A stretch of 64,000 bases of DNA, from positions 21,736 to 85,735 of the forward strand of contig NZ_VFEV01000027.1 in the NCBI RefSeq assembly GCF_007858275.1. The letters run 5' to 3'. Position 1 is the stretch's first letter. Each line of letters begins with the position of its first letter. Below the pieces are notes generated by a model. The model was given only the letters and a program-made list of their open reading frames with translations, was not told where the DNA came from and made no database searches. This DNA comes from Pseudomonas proteolytica (GTDB lineage Bacteria; Pseudomonadota; Gammaproteobacteria; Pseudomonadales; Pseudomonadaceae). Positions 17,354 through 27,075 of the stretch are shown piece after piece. The translations under genes were made by a program, and so were the position numbers.

Positions 17354-17628
17354 CACAACACCATGTGCACGAAGCCGGTGGCCCGCAGTTCACTGTTGAT
17401 GTTGTAGAGCTGGTCTTGATCAGTCGCAACGATGTGCAACTGGATCGTGGTGTATTTGCCGGTAGAGCTGGAGCGCTCATCCACGCGCTGATCGTTGATC
17501 GTAGCGTGCTTGCGCACGATTTCGAGGATCAGGTCTTTACGGCCTACACCGGTATCGCTGATCACCTTGATGGGATAGTCCTCCACCGGGAATTCGATCT
17601 TTGGCGCCTTTACTTCTTTATCGGTCAT
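17353..17628 (-). CDS. ybeD: YbeD family protein (DUF493)
   Basis: The 91-aa protein begins MTDKEVKAPKIEFPVEDYPI and has the ACT-like DUF493 fold with RKDLILEIVRKHATINDQ. It is found next to lipB in many gammaproteobacteria, and a role near lipoate metabolism or regulation is inferred only from context. The in-frame upstream extension overlaps the dacA terminator hairpin, so the ATG at 17628 is the right start. Confidence 0.92.
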   Translation of the reverse strand: MTDKEVKAPKIEFPVEDYPIKVISDTGVGRKDLILEIVRKHATINDQRVDERSSSTGKYTTIQLHIVATDQDQLYNINSELRATGFVHMVL

Positions 17629-17666
17629 GGCGTAACGGCCTCGTAAGCGGTAAGCCGTGGCGACGG

Positions 17667-17701
17667 GCAAAGCCCCGCGTCGGATCAACGCGGGGCTTTG
17701 C
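17667..17701 (-). terminator. Terminator hairpin after dacA
   Basis: A perfect 14-bp stem (17667-17680 with 17688-17701) with a 7-nt loop, of the AAAGCCCCGC...GCGGGGCTTT kind, lies 13 nt after the dacA stop. The T-tract is contained in the stem, so termination may be partial, with readthrough into ybeD. Confidence 0.7.
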
Positions 17702-17713
17702 GGGTGCACACAA

Positions 17714-18871
17714 TCAGTTGAACAAGCCGTAGAAGAATAGACGGATGCTATCCCACACGCGGCGGAAGATACCACCTTCCTCAACGGCGTCGAGCGCGAT
17801 CAGATCGGCGCTGTGTACGACTTTGTCGTCCAGCTTCACTTCGACTTTACCGATCACATCGCCCTTGGCGATAGGCGCGGTCAGTTGTGGGTTCATGGTC
17901 ATGCTGGCAGCCAGTTTCTTCAGCTGGCCTTTAGGCATGGTCAGGGTCAGGTCATCAGCCAGGCCGGCCTTGACTTGACGCTCGGTGCCTTTCCAGACCG
18001 GAGCCTGGGCCAGTTCAGCGCCCTTCTGGTAGAAGGTCTGGGTTTCGAAGAAGCGGAAACCGTAGGTCAGCAGCTTCTGGGTTTCAGCCGCACGAGCCTG
18101 CTCGCTGTTGGTGCCGAACACTACGGCGATCAAGCGCTGGCCATCACGTACAGCCGAGGACACCATGCAGTAGCCGGCTTCGTCGGTGTGGCCGGTTTTC
18201 AGGCCATCCACAGTCTTGTCACGCCACAGCAGCAGGTTGCGGTTAGGCTGCTTGATGTTGTTCCAGAAGAACTCTTTCTGGGAGTAGATGGCGTAGTGCA
18301 CCGGGTCGACACGAATGATCGCGCGCGCCAGGATCGCCATGTCATGGGCCGACGAGTAGTGGTCTGGGTTCGGCAGGCCGGTCGGGTTCATGAAGTGGCT
18401 GTTGGTCATGCCCAGGTCAGTCACGGTTTTGTTCATCATGTCGGCGAATGCATCTTCGCTGCCGGCAATGTGCTCGGCCAGGGCGACGCTGGCGTCGTTA
18501 CCGGACTGGATGATGATGCCGTGCAGCAGGTCGCTGACAGTCACCTGGGAGCCGACCTTGATGAACATCCGCGAACCGCCGGTACGCCAGGCGTTTTCGC
18601 TGACGGTCACCGGATCGTTTTCACCGATCTGGCCACGACGGATTTCCAGGGTCGCGATGTAGGCGGTCATCAGTTTGGTCAGGCTGGCCGGCGGCAGGCG
18701 CTGGTCACCATTGTTTTCGACCAGCACGTTGCCGCTGGCAGCATCCATGAGCACGTAGGACTTGGCAGCCAGTTGCGGTGGCGCTGGCATCATTTCGACG
18801 GCCCAGGCAGCGGGCGCGATGATCAGCGGGACAAGCAGGCACAGGCGTTTGGCTAAGGTGGTGATGTTCAT
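17714..18871 (-). CDS. dacA: D-alanyl-D-alanine carboxypeptidase (PBP5/6)
   Basis: The 385-aa periplasmic penicillin-binding protein trims D-Ala from pentapeptides. A signal peptide ends AAWA near residue 24. The active-site motifs are S63-x-x-K66 (ASLTKLM), SGN (QSGNDAS) and KTG (GLKTGHTDEAGYC). A PBP5_C domain and a C-terminal amphipathic helix (RVWDSIRLFFYGLFN) anchor it in the inner membrane. It follows rlpA, mltB, rodA and mrdA in the usual cell-elongation cluster. Confidence 0.97.
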   Translation of the reverse strand: MNITTLAKRLCLLVPLIIAPAAWAVEMMPAPPQLAAKSYVLMDAASGNVLVENNGDQRLPPASLTKLMTAYIATLEIRRGQIGENDPVTVSENAWRTGGSRMFIKVGSQVTVSDLLHGIIIQSGNDASVALAEHIAGSEDAFADMMNKTVTDLGMTNSHFMNPTGLPNPDHYSSAHDMAILARAIIRVDPVHYAIYSQKEFFWNNIKQPNRNLLLWRDKTVDGLKTGHTDEAGYCMVSSAVRDGQRLIAVVFGTNSEQARAAETQKLLTYGFRFFETQTFYQKGAELAQAPVWKGTERQVKAGLADDLTLTMPKGQLKKLAASMTMNPQLTAPIAKGDVIGKVEVKLDDKVVHSADLIALDAVEEGGIFRRVWDSIRLFFYGLFN

Positions 18872-19054
18872 CCGTCTCTCGAAATTGCTTATGGAAACTT
18901 GCCCTCGCGGGCAAAACTATTCAGACAACCCGTTGCCAGGCTGTCGCGTATTCAGTTGCCAGCTCAACCCTTGCCTTCGGGTTTTTATTATTCGACGAGC
19001 CTGCAACCAGGGCCCCGGCACGCAAGCGCACCAGCACCCTAGATCCGCTACTGC

Positions 19055-20050
19055 TTATTCGGCGCTGACCACGCTGGGCTGACCCAGGTTGGCCAGTCGC
19101 ACGCTGTTCTGCACCTGGGCAATCTCGCCCGCCGAGCCGATGGGGCCCAGGCGTACACGGTGCAGGGTCTGCTGGTTACGCACGATGGAGCTGATAAACA
19201 CCGGCGCGCTGACCATCCCGCTGAGCTTGGACCTTAACAGTTCTGCCGCATCCGGGTTGGCGAAAGCGCCGACTTGCAGGTATTGCCCGCCCGCCGCACT
19301 ACCCGGCGCCGCCTGTGGCACGGCCACGACTGGCGCGGCGTGTTGCTGGGGCGGCGGCGTCCACTGCTCGACCTTGCCCGCCGAGGCGGTGATCTGCGGT
19401 TGCGCGCTTTGTGGCTCGTTAAGCATCAATGGCGCCGGCTTGCCGCGCTGCGCCCAATACTGGGCAGGGTCGATGCCTTCAACCTTGACCCGCGCCGTGC
19501 CGGTTTCGGCATAGCCGAGTTTTTTCGCGGCGGCGTAGGACAAGTCGATGATTCGGTCGGAATAGAACGGTCCACGGTCGTTGACCCGCAGGATCACCGT
19601 GCGGTTGTTGTCCAGGTTGGTCACGCGCACATAGGCAGGCAGCGGCAGGGTCTTGTGCGCCGCGCTCATGCCGTACAGGTCATACACCTCGCCGTTGGCG
19701 GTGTTCTGGCCGTGGAACTTGGTGCCGTACCAGGACGCCGTGCCCGACTGCACGTAGTTCTTGGACTCTTGCAGCGGGAAGTAGGTCTTGCCCAACACCG
19801 TGTAGGGGTTGGCTTTGTAGTTGCCGGTATGCAGGGTTGGCGTGGCATCCGGGATACGCGAGACGTCGACGTCCCACCACGGCGCGCCGTCCTTGTGGGC
19901 ACGGTTGATGTCCAGCCCCGGCTGCGCGCGGACTACCGGGCCACCGGCCTTCTGCACCGGCGCTCGGCTGGTGGAGCAACTGACAACCAGCAAGGACAAT
20001 GCTGCCAGCGCCACCAGCTTGAGCGGTTTATTGATCGGCGATACCCGCAT
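19055..20050 (-). CDS. rlpA: Septal ring lytic transglycosylase RlpA
   Basis: The 331-aa outer-membrane lipoprotein has a signal peptide ending VVSC (lipidated C25), a double-psi beta-barrel catalytic domain (QSGTASWYGTKFHGQNTANG to about residue 190, with VRVNDRGPFYSDRIIDLSYA) and a SPOR domain at about 255-328. In P. aeruginosa RlpA cleaves peptidoglycan without stem peptides and helps daughter-cell separation. Its ATG overlaps the mltB stop by one nucleotide (TAATG). Confidence 0.95.
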   Translation of the reverse strand: MRVSPINKPLKLVALAALSLLVVSCSTSRAPVQKAGGPVVRAQPGLDINRAHKDGAPWWDVDVSRIPDATPTLHTGNYKANPYTVLGKTYFPLQESKNYVQSGTASWYGTKFHGQNTANGEVYDLYGMSAAHKTLPLPAYVRVTNLDNNRTVILRVNDRGPFYSDRIIDLSYAAAKKLGYAETGTARVKVEGIDPAQYWAQRGKPAPLMLNEPQSAQPQITASAGKVEQWTPPPQQHAAPVVAVPQAAPGSAAGGQYLQVGAFANPDAAELLRSKLSGMVSAPVFISSIVRNQQTLHRVRLGPIGSAGEIAQVQNSVRLANLGQPSVVSAE

Positions 20051-21066
20051 TACTTGACGCCCCGTGCTTGAACCAGCATGTCTGACAGCTGATGCACGGC
20101 CATGGCGTACATCACACTGCGGTTATAACGCGTGATTGCGTAAAAATTCTTCAGGCCCATCCAATATTCCGGGCCGTCTGCACCTTCCAGGCGGAAGGCG
20201 GTAACCGGCATATCATCGCGCAGCGCATCATGACTTGACCAGCCCAGCGCCCGCAACTCCCCGACGGTTTTCACCGGCTCGATGCCCTGGGTCAGGCCCT
20301 CATCGGCGCGATCGCCCGTGACGTCCGCACGGATCACCACCGGTTCGCCACCTACCCAGCCATGACGCTTGAAGTAACTGGCAACACTGCCAATGGCATC
20401 ATCGGGATTGCTCCAGATATTGATATGGCCATCACCGTCAAAATCCACGGCGTAGGCGCGAAAGCTGCTGGGCATGAACTGTGGCAGGCCCATGGCGCCG
20501 GCGTAGGAGCCTTTGAGGGTCAACGGGTCGACCTGCTCCTCGCGGGCCAGCAGCAGGAACTCACGCAGTTCCTTGCGGAAGAACTCGGCACGGGGCGGGT
20601 AATCGAAGCCCAGGGTCGACAAGGCGTCGATCACCCGGTAACTGCCGGTATTGCGCCCGTAAAAGGTTTCAACGCCGATGATCGACACGATCACCTGGGC
20701 CGGCACGCCATATTCCTGCTCGGCGCGGGCCAGCACGGCCTCGTGCTGCCGCCAGAAATCCACGCCCCTGGCCACGCGGGCGTCAGTCAGGAACATCGGA
20801 CGATATTCCTTCCACTGCTTGACGCGCTCGGCGGGCCGGGAGATCGCGTCGAGGATCGACTGCTTGCGCTGCGCCTCGCGGAATACGCCCATCAGTTGTT
20901 CGCCGGCGAAACCATAGTCACGGGTCATCTCACCGACAAATTCGGCGACCTGGGGCGAGCCGTCGTAATCGCCGGCCAGGGCGGGCTGCGAAGCGCCAAA
21001 GGCGCCCAACAGGCCCAGACAGGACGCGTATCGAGCAGCCCAGCCGCGCATTGCTTGCATTGACAT
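20050..21066 (-). CDS. mltB: Membrane-bound lytic murein transglycosylase B
   Basis: The 338-aa SLT_2-family enzyme carries the catalytic Glu in IIGVETFYGRNTGSYRV and the conserved GSYAGAMGLPQFMPSSFRAY stretch, plus an EF-hand-like DFDGDGHINIW loop. The N-terminus has a signal peptide (LGLLGAFGASQPALAGD) without a clear lipobox, suggesting a soluble or periplasmic form. The start at 21066 (MSMQAMRGW) was preferred over an upstream Met because it directly precedes the signal peptide. It is close to rodA upstream and overlaps rlpA downstream. Confidence 0.93.
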   Translation of the reverse strand: MSMQAMRGWAARYASCLGLLGAFGASQPALAGDYDGSPQVAEFVGEMTRDYGFAGEQLMGVFREAQRKQSILDAISRPAERVKQWKEYRPMFLTDARVARGVDFWRQHEAVLARAEQEYGVPAQVIVSIIGVETFYGRNTGSYRVIDALSTLGFDYPPRAEFFRKELREFLLLAREEQVDPLTLKGSYAGAMGLPQFMPSSFRAYAVDFDGDGHINIWSNPDDAIGSVASYFKRHGWVGGEPVVIRADVTGDRADEGLTQGIEPVKTVGELRALGWSSHDALRDDMPVTAFRLEGADGPEYWMGLKNFYAITRYNRSVMYAMAVHQLSDMLVQARGVK

Positions 21067-21077
21067 CTTCACCTTAT

Positions 21078-22223
21078 TCAAACCTGTGCGATCCACTTGC
21101 GATGGGTATGGATCGACATCAAAACCCCAAACGCTGACAGTAATGTCACCAGCGAAGTTCCGCCGTAGCTAATGAACGGCAACGGCACCCCAACCACCGG
21201 CAGCAGGCCACTGACCATACCGATGTTGACGAAAACGTAAACAAAAAAAGTCATTGTCAGCGCACCGGCGAGCAATTTGCCGAACAACGTCTGCGCTTGT
21301 GCGGTAATCACCAGGCCGCGCCCGATCAACAACAAGTAGATCAACAGCAGTGCGCAGATACCCACCAGGCCGAACTCCTCGCCCATCACCGCAATAATAA
21401 AGTCGGTGTGGCTTTCCGGCAGGAAGTCCAGGTGGGACTGGGTGCCCAGCAACCAGCCCTTGCCAAACACACCGCCGGAACCGATCGCGGCCTTGGACTG
21501 GATGATATTCCAGCCGGTGCCCAGCGGATCGCTCTCGGGATCGAGGAAAGTCAGGACCCGCTGTTTCTGATAGTCATGCATGAAAAAGAACCACATGGCG
21601 ACAGCCACCGGCACGGCCGCCACCAACACGCTGACGATCCAGCGCCAGCGCAGGCCGCCCATGAACAGCACGAACGCACCGCCGGCAAGGATCAGCAGAC
21701 CGGTGCCGAGGTCCGGCTGGCGCACAATCAGGATGAAAGGAATGCCGATCAGGATCAGGCTTATCCCCACATGCTTGAGCTGCGGCGGCAAGGTGCGCTT
21801 GGCCAGGTACCAGGCGATGGTGGCCGGCATCAGGATCTTCATGAATTCCGACGGCTGGAAGCGAATCACCCCGGGGATATTGATCCAGCGGGTGGCGCCC
21901 ATGGCGTTATGCCCCATGACGTCCACCACCACCAGCAACAGTACGCCGGCGACGTAGCCCAGCGGCACCCAGCGCGCCATGAAGCGCGGCTCCAGCTGGG
22001 CGATCACGACCATCGACAACAGGCCCAGGCCAAACGACGACGCCTGCTTGATCAACAGATCCCAGTTCTTGCCACTGGCCGAATACAGCACGAACAGGCT
22101 GCCGGCCGCCAGGGTCAGCAGCAGGATCAGCAAGGGGCCATCAATGTGCATGCGCTGCAACAAGGTGGCGCGGCGACGCATCACATCCTCACTGGAGAGA
22201 ATGCGGTCAAAATTACTCTTCAC
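21078..22223 (-). CDS. rodA: Rod-shape-determining peptidoglycan glycosyltransferase RodA
   Basis: The 381-aa SEDS polytopic protein polymerises lipid II in the elongasome with PBP2. Around ten membrane helices are visible, with the SEDS signatures INIPGVIRFQPSEFMKI and FISYGGTSLVTLLSAFGVLM at the end. The GTG at 22223 (MKSNFDRILSSEDVMRRR) is the likely start because it matches the usual Pseudomonas N-terminus; it overlaps mrdA by 11 nt. The longer in-frame upstream part is mrdA shadow. Confidence 0.94.
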   Translation of the reverse strand: MKSNFDRILSSEDVMRRRATLLQRMHIDGPLLILLLTLAAGSLFVLYSASGKNWDLLIKQASSFGLGLLSMVVIAQLEPRFMARWVPLGYVAGVLLLVVVDVMGHNAMGATRWINIPGVIRFQPSEFMKILMPATIAWYLAKRTLPPQLKHVGISLILIGIPFILIVRQPDLGTGLLILAGGAFVLFMGGLRWRWIVSVLVAAVPVAVAMWFFFMHDYQKQRVLTFLDPESDPLGTGWNIIQSKAAIGSGGVFGKGWLLGTQSHLDFLPESHTDFIIAVMGEEFGLVGICALLLIYLLLIGRGLVITAQAQTLFGKLLAGALTMTFFVYVFVNIGMVSGLLPVVGVPLPFISYGGTSLVTLLSAFGVLMSIHTHRKWIAQV

Positions 22224-24108
22224 GGGCCGTAGCCTCCGCGCTTGAAGGGTTGGCAAACTCAGGCCTGAGCTTGCCGTCCTGGTCCAGCAACCAGGCGTCC
22301 ATGATCTGGCGCACCACCGGGGCGGCCACACCGGAACCGGACTCGCCGTTCTCAACCATCACCGCCACGGTAATCTTCGGGTTGTCGGCCGGGGCAAAAC
22401 CGACGAACAAGGCGTGGTCGCGATGGCGTTCCTGGACCTTGGAGCGGTCGTACTTCTCGCCCTGCTTGATTGCCACCACCTGGGCGGTACCGCTCTTGCC
22501 GGCAATCCGGTACTGCGCGCCAGCGGCGGCCTTGCGCGCCGTGCCCCGGGCACCGTGCATGACTTGCTGCATACCGTGGTTGACCTTGGTCCAGTCGGAC
22601 GGGTCGCGCAGGATGATGTCCGCAATCGGGTTTTCATCCACCGGCTTTTCACCCTCGATGGTCTTGGCCAGGTGCGGGCGAATCCACTTGCCCTTGCTGG
22701 CCACCAGCGCCGTGGCCTGGGCCAGTTGCAAAGGGGTGGCCTGCATGTAGCCCTGGCCGATCCCCAGGATCAGGGTCTCGCCCGGGAACCAGGCCTGGCG
22801 CCGGGTGGCGCGCTTCCACTCCCGGGAAGGCATCAGGCCCGGGGATTCTTCAAACATGTCCAGGGATACTTTCTGACCCAGGCCGAACTTGCCCATGTAG
22901 GTCGACAAACGATCAATCCCCAGCTTATGGGCCAGGTCATAGAAGTAGGTGTCGTTGGAACGCATGATCGCCGTGTCCAGGTCCACATAGCCGTCGCCGG
23001 TACGGTTCCAGTTACGGTACTTGTGATCGTAGTTGGGCAACATGTAATAGCCCGGATCGTAGACCCGGCTGGAAGCGGTGACCACACCCGCGTCCAGGCC
23101 GGCAATCGCTACCGCCGGCTTGATGGTCGAGCCCGGAGGATACAGACCGCGCAGCACCCGGTTGAACAGCGGCCGGTCAATGGAGTCGCGCAACTCGGCA
23201 TAGGCCTTGAAGCTGATCCCGGTCACGAACAGGTTGGGGTCGAAACTCGGCTGGCTGACCATCGCCAGCACCTCGCCCGTGTTCGGATCCAGCGCCACCA
23301 CCGCGCCACGACGCCCGCCGAGGGCCATTTCTGCGGCCTCCTGCAGCTTGATATCCAGGCTCAGGACAATGTCCTTGCCGGGAATCGGGTCGGTCCGCTT
23401 GAGCACCCGCAGCACGCGGCCGCGGGCGTTGGTCTCGACTTCCTCGTAACCCACCTGGCCGTGCAACTGCGGCTCGTAGAAACGCTCGATACCGGTTTTG
23501 CCGATATGGTGCGTACCGCTGTAATTGACCGGGTCGAGGGTTTTCAGCTCTTTCTCGTTGATCCGCCCCATGTAACCAACCGAGTGGGCAAAGTGCGCCC
23601 CTTGCGGGTAGTGGCGCACCAACTGCGCCACCACTTCCACACCCGGTAGGCGGAACTGGTTCACCGCAATCCTGGCGATCTGTTCTTCGGTCAGCTCAAA
23701 CAGGATCGGCACCGGTTCGAACGGGCGCCGCCCCTGTTTCATGCGTTTTTCGAAGATCACACGGTCTTCCGGGGTCAGTTGCAGCACCTCGACGATCACA
23801 TCGAGGACCTGCGGCCAATCACCGGAGCGTTCGCGGGTCATGCTCAGGCTGAAACTGGGCCGGTTATCGGCGATCACCACACCATTGCGGTCGAAAATCA
23901 GGCCACGGGTCGGCGGAATCGGTTGCACATGCACCCGGTTGTTTTCCGACAACGTGGAGTGATACTCGTACTGAATCACCTGCAGGTAATACAGACGGGC
24001 GATCAACACGCACATCAACGCCACCACCGCGATAGCGCCAAAGATCACCCGCGCGCGTACAAGGCGTGCGTCTTTCTCGTGGTCCTTGATGCGGATCGGC
24101 TGGGTCAT
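22213..24108 (-). CDS. mrdA: Penicillin-binding protein 2
   Basis: The 631-aa transpeptidase of the elongasome is anchored by one N-terminal helix (about residues 20-40). The dimerisation domain contains PPTRGLIFDRNGVVIADNRP, and the transpeptidase domain carries S327-x-x-K330 (GSTIKPA), SND (RSNDTYFYDLA) and KSGTAQVV. It cross-links new lateral-wall peptidoglycan with RodA, encoded by the overlapping next gene. It follows rlmH by 15 nt. Confidence 0.97.
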   Translation of the reverse strand: MTQPIRIKDHEKDARLVRARVIFGAIAVVALMCVLIARLYYLQVIQYEYHSTLSENNRVHVQPIPPTRGLIFDRNGVVIADNRPSFSLSMTRERSGDWPQVLDVIVEVLQLTPEDRVIFEKRMKQGRRPFEPVPILFELTEEQIARIAVNQFRLPGVEVVAQLVRHYPQGAHFAHSVGYMGRINEKELKTLDPVNYSGTHHIGKTGIERFYEPQLHGQVGYEEVETNARGRVLRVLKRTDPIPGKDIVLSLDIKLQEAAEMALGGRRGAVVALDPNTGEVLAMVSQPSFDPNLFVTGISFKAYAELRDSIDRPLFNRVLRGLYPPGSTIKPAVAIAGLDAGVVTASSRVYDPGYYMLPNYDHKYRNWNRTGDGYVDLDTAIMRSNDTYFYDLAHKLGIDRLSTYMGKFGLGQKVSLDMFEESPGLMPSREWKRATRRQAWFPGETLILGIGQGYMQATPLQLAQATALVASKGKWIRPHLAKTIEGEKPVDENPIADIILRDPSDWTKVNHGMQQVMHGARGTARKAAAGAQYRIAGKSGTAQVVAIKQGEKYDRSKVQERHRDHALFVGFAPADNPKITVAVMVENGESGSGVAAPVVRQIMDAWLLDQDGKLRPEFANPSSAEATAREE

Positions 24109-24123
24109 CAGGCAGGGCGCAGA

Positions 24124-24591
24124 CTATTTGTGGTAAGGGTGCCCGGACAGAACTGTCCAGGCGCGATACAGCTGTTCACCGATCAGGATCCGCACCAGCG
24201 GATGGGGCAACGTCAGGGGCGACAGCGACCAGCGCTGATCGGCCCGCGCGCAGACTTCCGGCGCCAGCCCCTCGGGGCCGCCGACCATGAAGTTGACCGT
24301 ACGCGAATCCAGGCGCCAACGATCCAGCTCCACCGCCAACTGCTCGGTGCTCCAGGGCTTGCCGTGCACCTCAAGGGTGACGATGCGCTCGTTGGCACCG
24401 ACCTTGGCCAGCATCGCCTCGCCTTCCTGACGGATAAAGCGCGCCACGTCGGCGTTCTTGCCCCGGGTGTTGAGCGGTATTTCCACCAATTCCAGCGCAA
24501 GCTCGGATGGCAGACGCTTGGCATACTCATGCCAGCCTTCTTCCACCCACTTGGGCATGCGTGAACCGACAGCAATCAGACGCAGGCGCAC
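24124..24591 (-). CDS. rlmH: 23S rRNA pseudouridine-1915 N3-methyltransferase RlmH
   Basis: The 155-aa SPOUT methyltransferase modifies helix 69 of 23S rRNA on the 70S ribosome. It starts MRLRLIAVGSRMPKWVEEGW, has the SAM-knot loop NFMVGGPEGLAPEV and ends with GEQLYRAWTVLSGHPYHK, all standard for the family. It lies 9 nt after rsfS. Confidence 0.96.
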   Translation of the reverse strand: MRLRLIAVGSRMPKWVEEGWHEYAKRLPSELALELVEIPLNTRGKNADVARFIRQEGEAMLAKVGANERIVTLEVHGKPWSTEQLAVELDRWRLDSRTVNFMVGGPEGLAPEVCARADQRWSLSPLTLPHPLVRILIGEQLYRAWTVLSGHPYHK

Positions 24592-24600
24592 AGCCGTTCC

Positions 24601-25095
24601 TTATTCCTGGTCTTTGTTGAGCTTGTCGAAGTGCGCGTGACCGACTTCCGGGCTGTGGTGCTTGCCATCGGCGGCACGGCTCTGCTCGGCGCCTTTCCAC
24701 AGACGCTCCAGGTCGTAGAACTGACGAGCGTTGCTGGTCATCATGTGTACGATCACGGTGTCCAGGTCAGCCAGCACCCAGTCGCTGTCGCCCTTGCCTT
24801 CTTCACCCAATGGCTTGACGCCCTGGGCTTTGACGGCTTCGCGAACCTTGTCCAGCATCGCGCCGATCTGGCGGTTGGAGGTACCGGTGGCGATGATCAT
24901 GAAGTCGGTGATGCTTTGCTTGTCACGCACGTCCAGGACCTGAATGTCCTGGGCCTTCACGTCTTCCAGGGCCGCGACGGCCAGCGCTACCAGCGCTTCA
25001 CCCTCAGGAGCCGGGACCAACAGGGCTTCCACCGGCAACGGTGCGCTCTTGAACGTGCCTTTGCGCTTAACTTTGCTTACGTCTTTGTTCGTCAT
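24601..25095 (-). CDS. rsfS: Ribosomal silencing factor RsfS
   Basis: The 164-aa protein has the RsfS/Iojap domain in its middle (ALEDVKAQDIQVLDVRDKQS, DFMIIATGTSNRQIGAML, DWVLADLDTVIVHMMTSNAR, YDLERLW). It binds ribosomal protein L14 and blocks subunit joining under starvation. The basic N-terminal extension (TNKDVSKVKRKGTFKSA) and the charged tail make it longer than the approximately 105-aa E. coli protein, which is usual in Pseudomonas. It lies between nadD and rlmH. Confidence 0.94.
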   Translation of the reverse strand: MTNKDVSKVKRKGTFKSAPLPVEALLVPAPEGEALVALAVAALEDVKAQDIQVLDVRDKQSITDFMIIATGTSNRQIGAMLDKVREAVKAQGVKPLGEEGKGDSDWVLADLDTVIVHMMTSNARQFYDLERLWKGAEQSRAADGKHHSPEVGHAHFDKLNKDQE

Positions 25096-25165
25096 ATAAA
25101 ACTCGTTTTGCTCAATAGTTCGGGCGCTTCAATACACGATTATTCGTGCCTTCAAGCGCGCCTTT

Positions 25166-25810
25166 TCAGTTCGACGCACGGTAAAGCCCGTGCGCATCGA
25201 TGTAGGCCAGGACCGCGTCAGGCACCAGGAAACGTACCGACTTACCGCTGGCCAGCAGTTGACGGATCTGGGTGGCGGACACCGCAAGCGGGGTCTGCCA
25301 GACGAATGCAATATTCCCGCTCGGCCCGGTCAGGGCCTGTGGGTCACTTACCGACCGCGCTGCCAGCAGGTTGCGCAAGGCATCCGGCGGTTCGCTGTCG
25401 GCATCCGGGCGTTGCAAAACCAGGATGTGGCAATGCTGGAGCAACTCTTCCCAGCGATGCCAAGTGGGCAGTCCGCAAAATGCGTCCCAGCCCAAAAGCA
25501 GAAACAACTGGTCATCGGCGGCCAACTCGGCCCGCGTCTGTTCCAGGGTGTCGATAGTGTAGGACGGTTTATCGCGCTTGAGTTCGCGGTCGTCCACCAC
25601 CAACGGGGCAATGCCGGCCACCGCACACTGCACCATCGCCAGGCGCTCCTGCGCGCTGACTTGCGGCGTGTCCCGGTGCGGCGGCCTGGCGTTGGGGATC
25701 AGCCGCAGCTCTTGCAGCCCGAGGGTATCCGCCACTTCCAGGGCGCTGCGCAAATGGCCGATGTGCACGGGGTCGAAGGTACCGCCGAACAGCCCGATGC
25801 GTTTACCCAT
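25166..25810 (-). CDS. nadD: Nicotinate-nucleotide adenylyltransferase
   Basis: The 214-aa enzyme makes deamido-NAD from nicotinate mononucleotide and ATP. The nucleotidyltransferase signature GGTFDPVHIGHL is near the N-terminus and the ISxTxxR-like motif is SATQIRQLLASG near the end. The ATG at 25810 overlaps the proA stop by 1 nt; a TTG one codon upstream is unlikely to be used. It lies in the proA-nadD-rsfS-rlmH-mrdA series. Confidence 0.96.
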   Translation of the reverse strand: MGKRIGLFGGTFDPVHIGHLRSALEVADTLGLQELRLIPNARPPHRDTPQVSAQERLAMVQCAVAGIAPLVVDDRELKRDKPSYTIDTLEQTRAELAADDQLFLLLGWDAFCGLPTWHRWEELLQHCHILVLQRPDADSEPPDALRNLLAARSVSDPQALTGPSGNIAFVWQTPLAVSATQIRQLLASGKSVRFLVPDAVLAYIDAHGLYRASN

Positions 25811-27075
25811 CAAGTGCGCACATGACCGTCACCAAACACCACGTACTTCTCGCTGGTCAGGCCTTCCAGGCCAACCGGCCCACGGGCATGCAGCTTATCG
25901 GTGGAAATCCCGATCTCCGCCCCCAGGCCATACTCGAAGCCATCGGCAAAGCGTGTCGAGGCGTTGATCATCACCGAAGCGGAATCCACTTCGTTAAGGA
26001 AACGCCGGGCATCGCTGAAATGCTCGGAAACAATGGCGTCAGTATGCTTGGAGCCGTAGGTGTTGATGTGCTCGATGGCCTGGTCCAGATCGTCGACGAT
26101 CCGAATCGACAGGATCGGCGCGGTGTATTCGGTGTACCAATCCTGCTCGGTCGCCTCGATCACATCGCTGCCCAACAGCGCCCGGGTACGCTCGCAACCC
26201 CGCAGTTCCACGCCCTTGTCACGGTAGATCGCAGCCAGCGGCGGCAACACGCGCTCGGCAATACCGGCGTGGACCAACAGGGTTTCCATGGTGTTGCACG
26301 GCGCATAGCGATGGGTCTTGGCGTTATCGGCAATGCGGATCGCCTTGTCGAGATCGGCCGCCACATCGATAAAGACGTGGCAGACGCCATCCAGGTGCTT
26401 GATCACTGGCACCTTGGCATCACGGCTGACGCGCTCGATCAGGCTCTTGCCACCGCGCGGCACGATCACGTCGACAAACTCAGGCATGGTGATCAACGCG
26501 CCCACGGCCGCGCGGTCGGTGGTTTCCACCACTTGCACCACTTCGGCCGGCAACTCTGCCACGGCCAGGCCCTGCTGGATGCAGGCGGCGATCGCGCGGT
26601 TGGAGTTGATGGCCTCTGAGCCGCCACGCAGGATGGTGGCGTTACCGGACTTCAGGCACAGACTAGCGGCGTCGATGGTCACGTTCGGGCGCGACTCATA
26701 GATGATGCCGATCACGCCCAGGGGCACGCGCATCTTGCCAACCTGGATGCCTGACGGCAGGTAGCGCATGTCGCGGATTTCGCCGATGGGGTCAGGCAGC
26801 TTGGCCACCTGGCGCAGCCCTTCGATCATGTCGTCGATACGTGCCGGCGTCAGCGCCAGGCGATCCAGCAATGCCGGTTCCAGACCATTGGCCCGGCCGT
26901 TGGCCAGGTCCAACTCGTTGGCGGCGGTCAACTCGGAGCGCGAGGCATCCAGAGCATCGGCGGCAGCCAGCAGGGCACGGTTCTTCTGCGCGGTGCTCGC
27001 ACGGGCGATCAACCGCGAGGCCTGACGGGCAGCGCGACCCAGGCGGGTCATGTAGTCAAGAACGGACTCAGTCAT
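25810..27075 (-). CDS. proA: Gamma-glutamyl phosphate reductase
   Basis: The 421-aa NADPH-dependent enzyme makes glutamate-5-semialdehyde for proline synthesis. The ALDH-like fold is shown by GVIGIIYESRPNVTIDAAS and the catalytic Cys in HRYAPCNTMETLLVH. The last part, MINASTRFADGFEYGLGAEI, is also standard. The start at 27075 (MTESVLDYMTRLGRAARQ) is the family start. It is the first gene of the long leftward run; the region to mpg (divergent) is 177 bp. Confidence 0.97.
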   Translation of the reverse strand: MTESVLDYMTRLGRAARQASRLIARASTAQKNRALLAAADALDASRSELTAANELDLANGRANGLEPALLDRLALTPARIDDMIEGLRQVAKLPDPIGEIRDMRYLPSGIQVGKMRVPLGVIGIIYESRPNVTIDAASLCLKSGNATILRGGSEAINSNRAIAACIQQGLAVAELPAEVVQVVETTDRAAVGALITMPEFVDVIVPRGGKSLIERVSRDAKVPVIKHLDGVCHVFIDVAADLDKAIRIADNAKTHRYAPCNTMETLLVHAGIAERVLPPLAAIYRDKGVELRGCERTRALLGSDVIEATEQDWYTEYTAPILSIRIVDDLDQAIEHINTYGSKHTDAIVSEHFSDARRFLNEVDSASVMINASTRFADGFEYGLGAEIGISTDKLHARGPVGLEGLTSEKYVVFGDGHVRT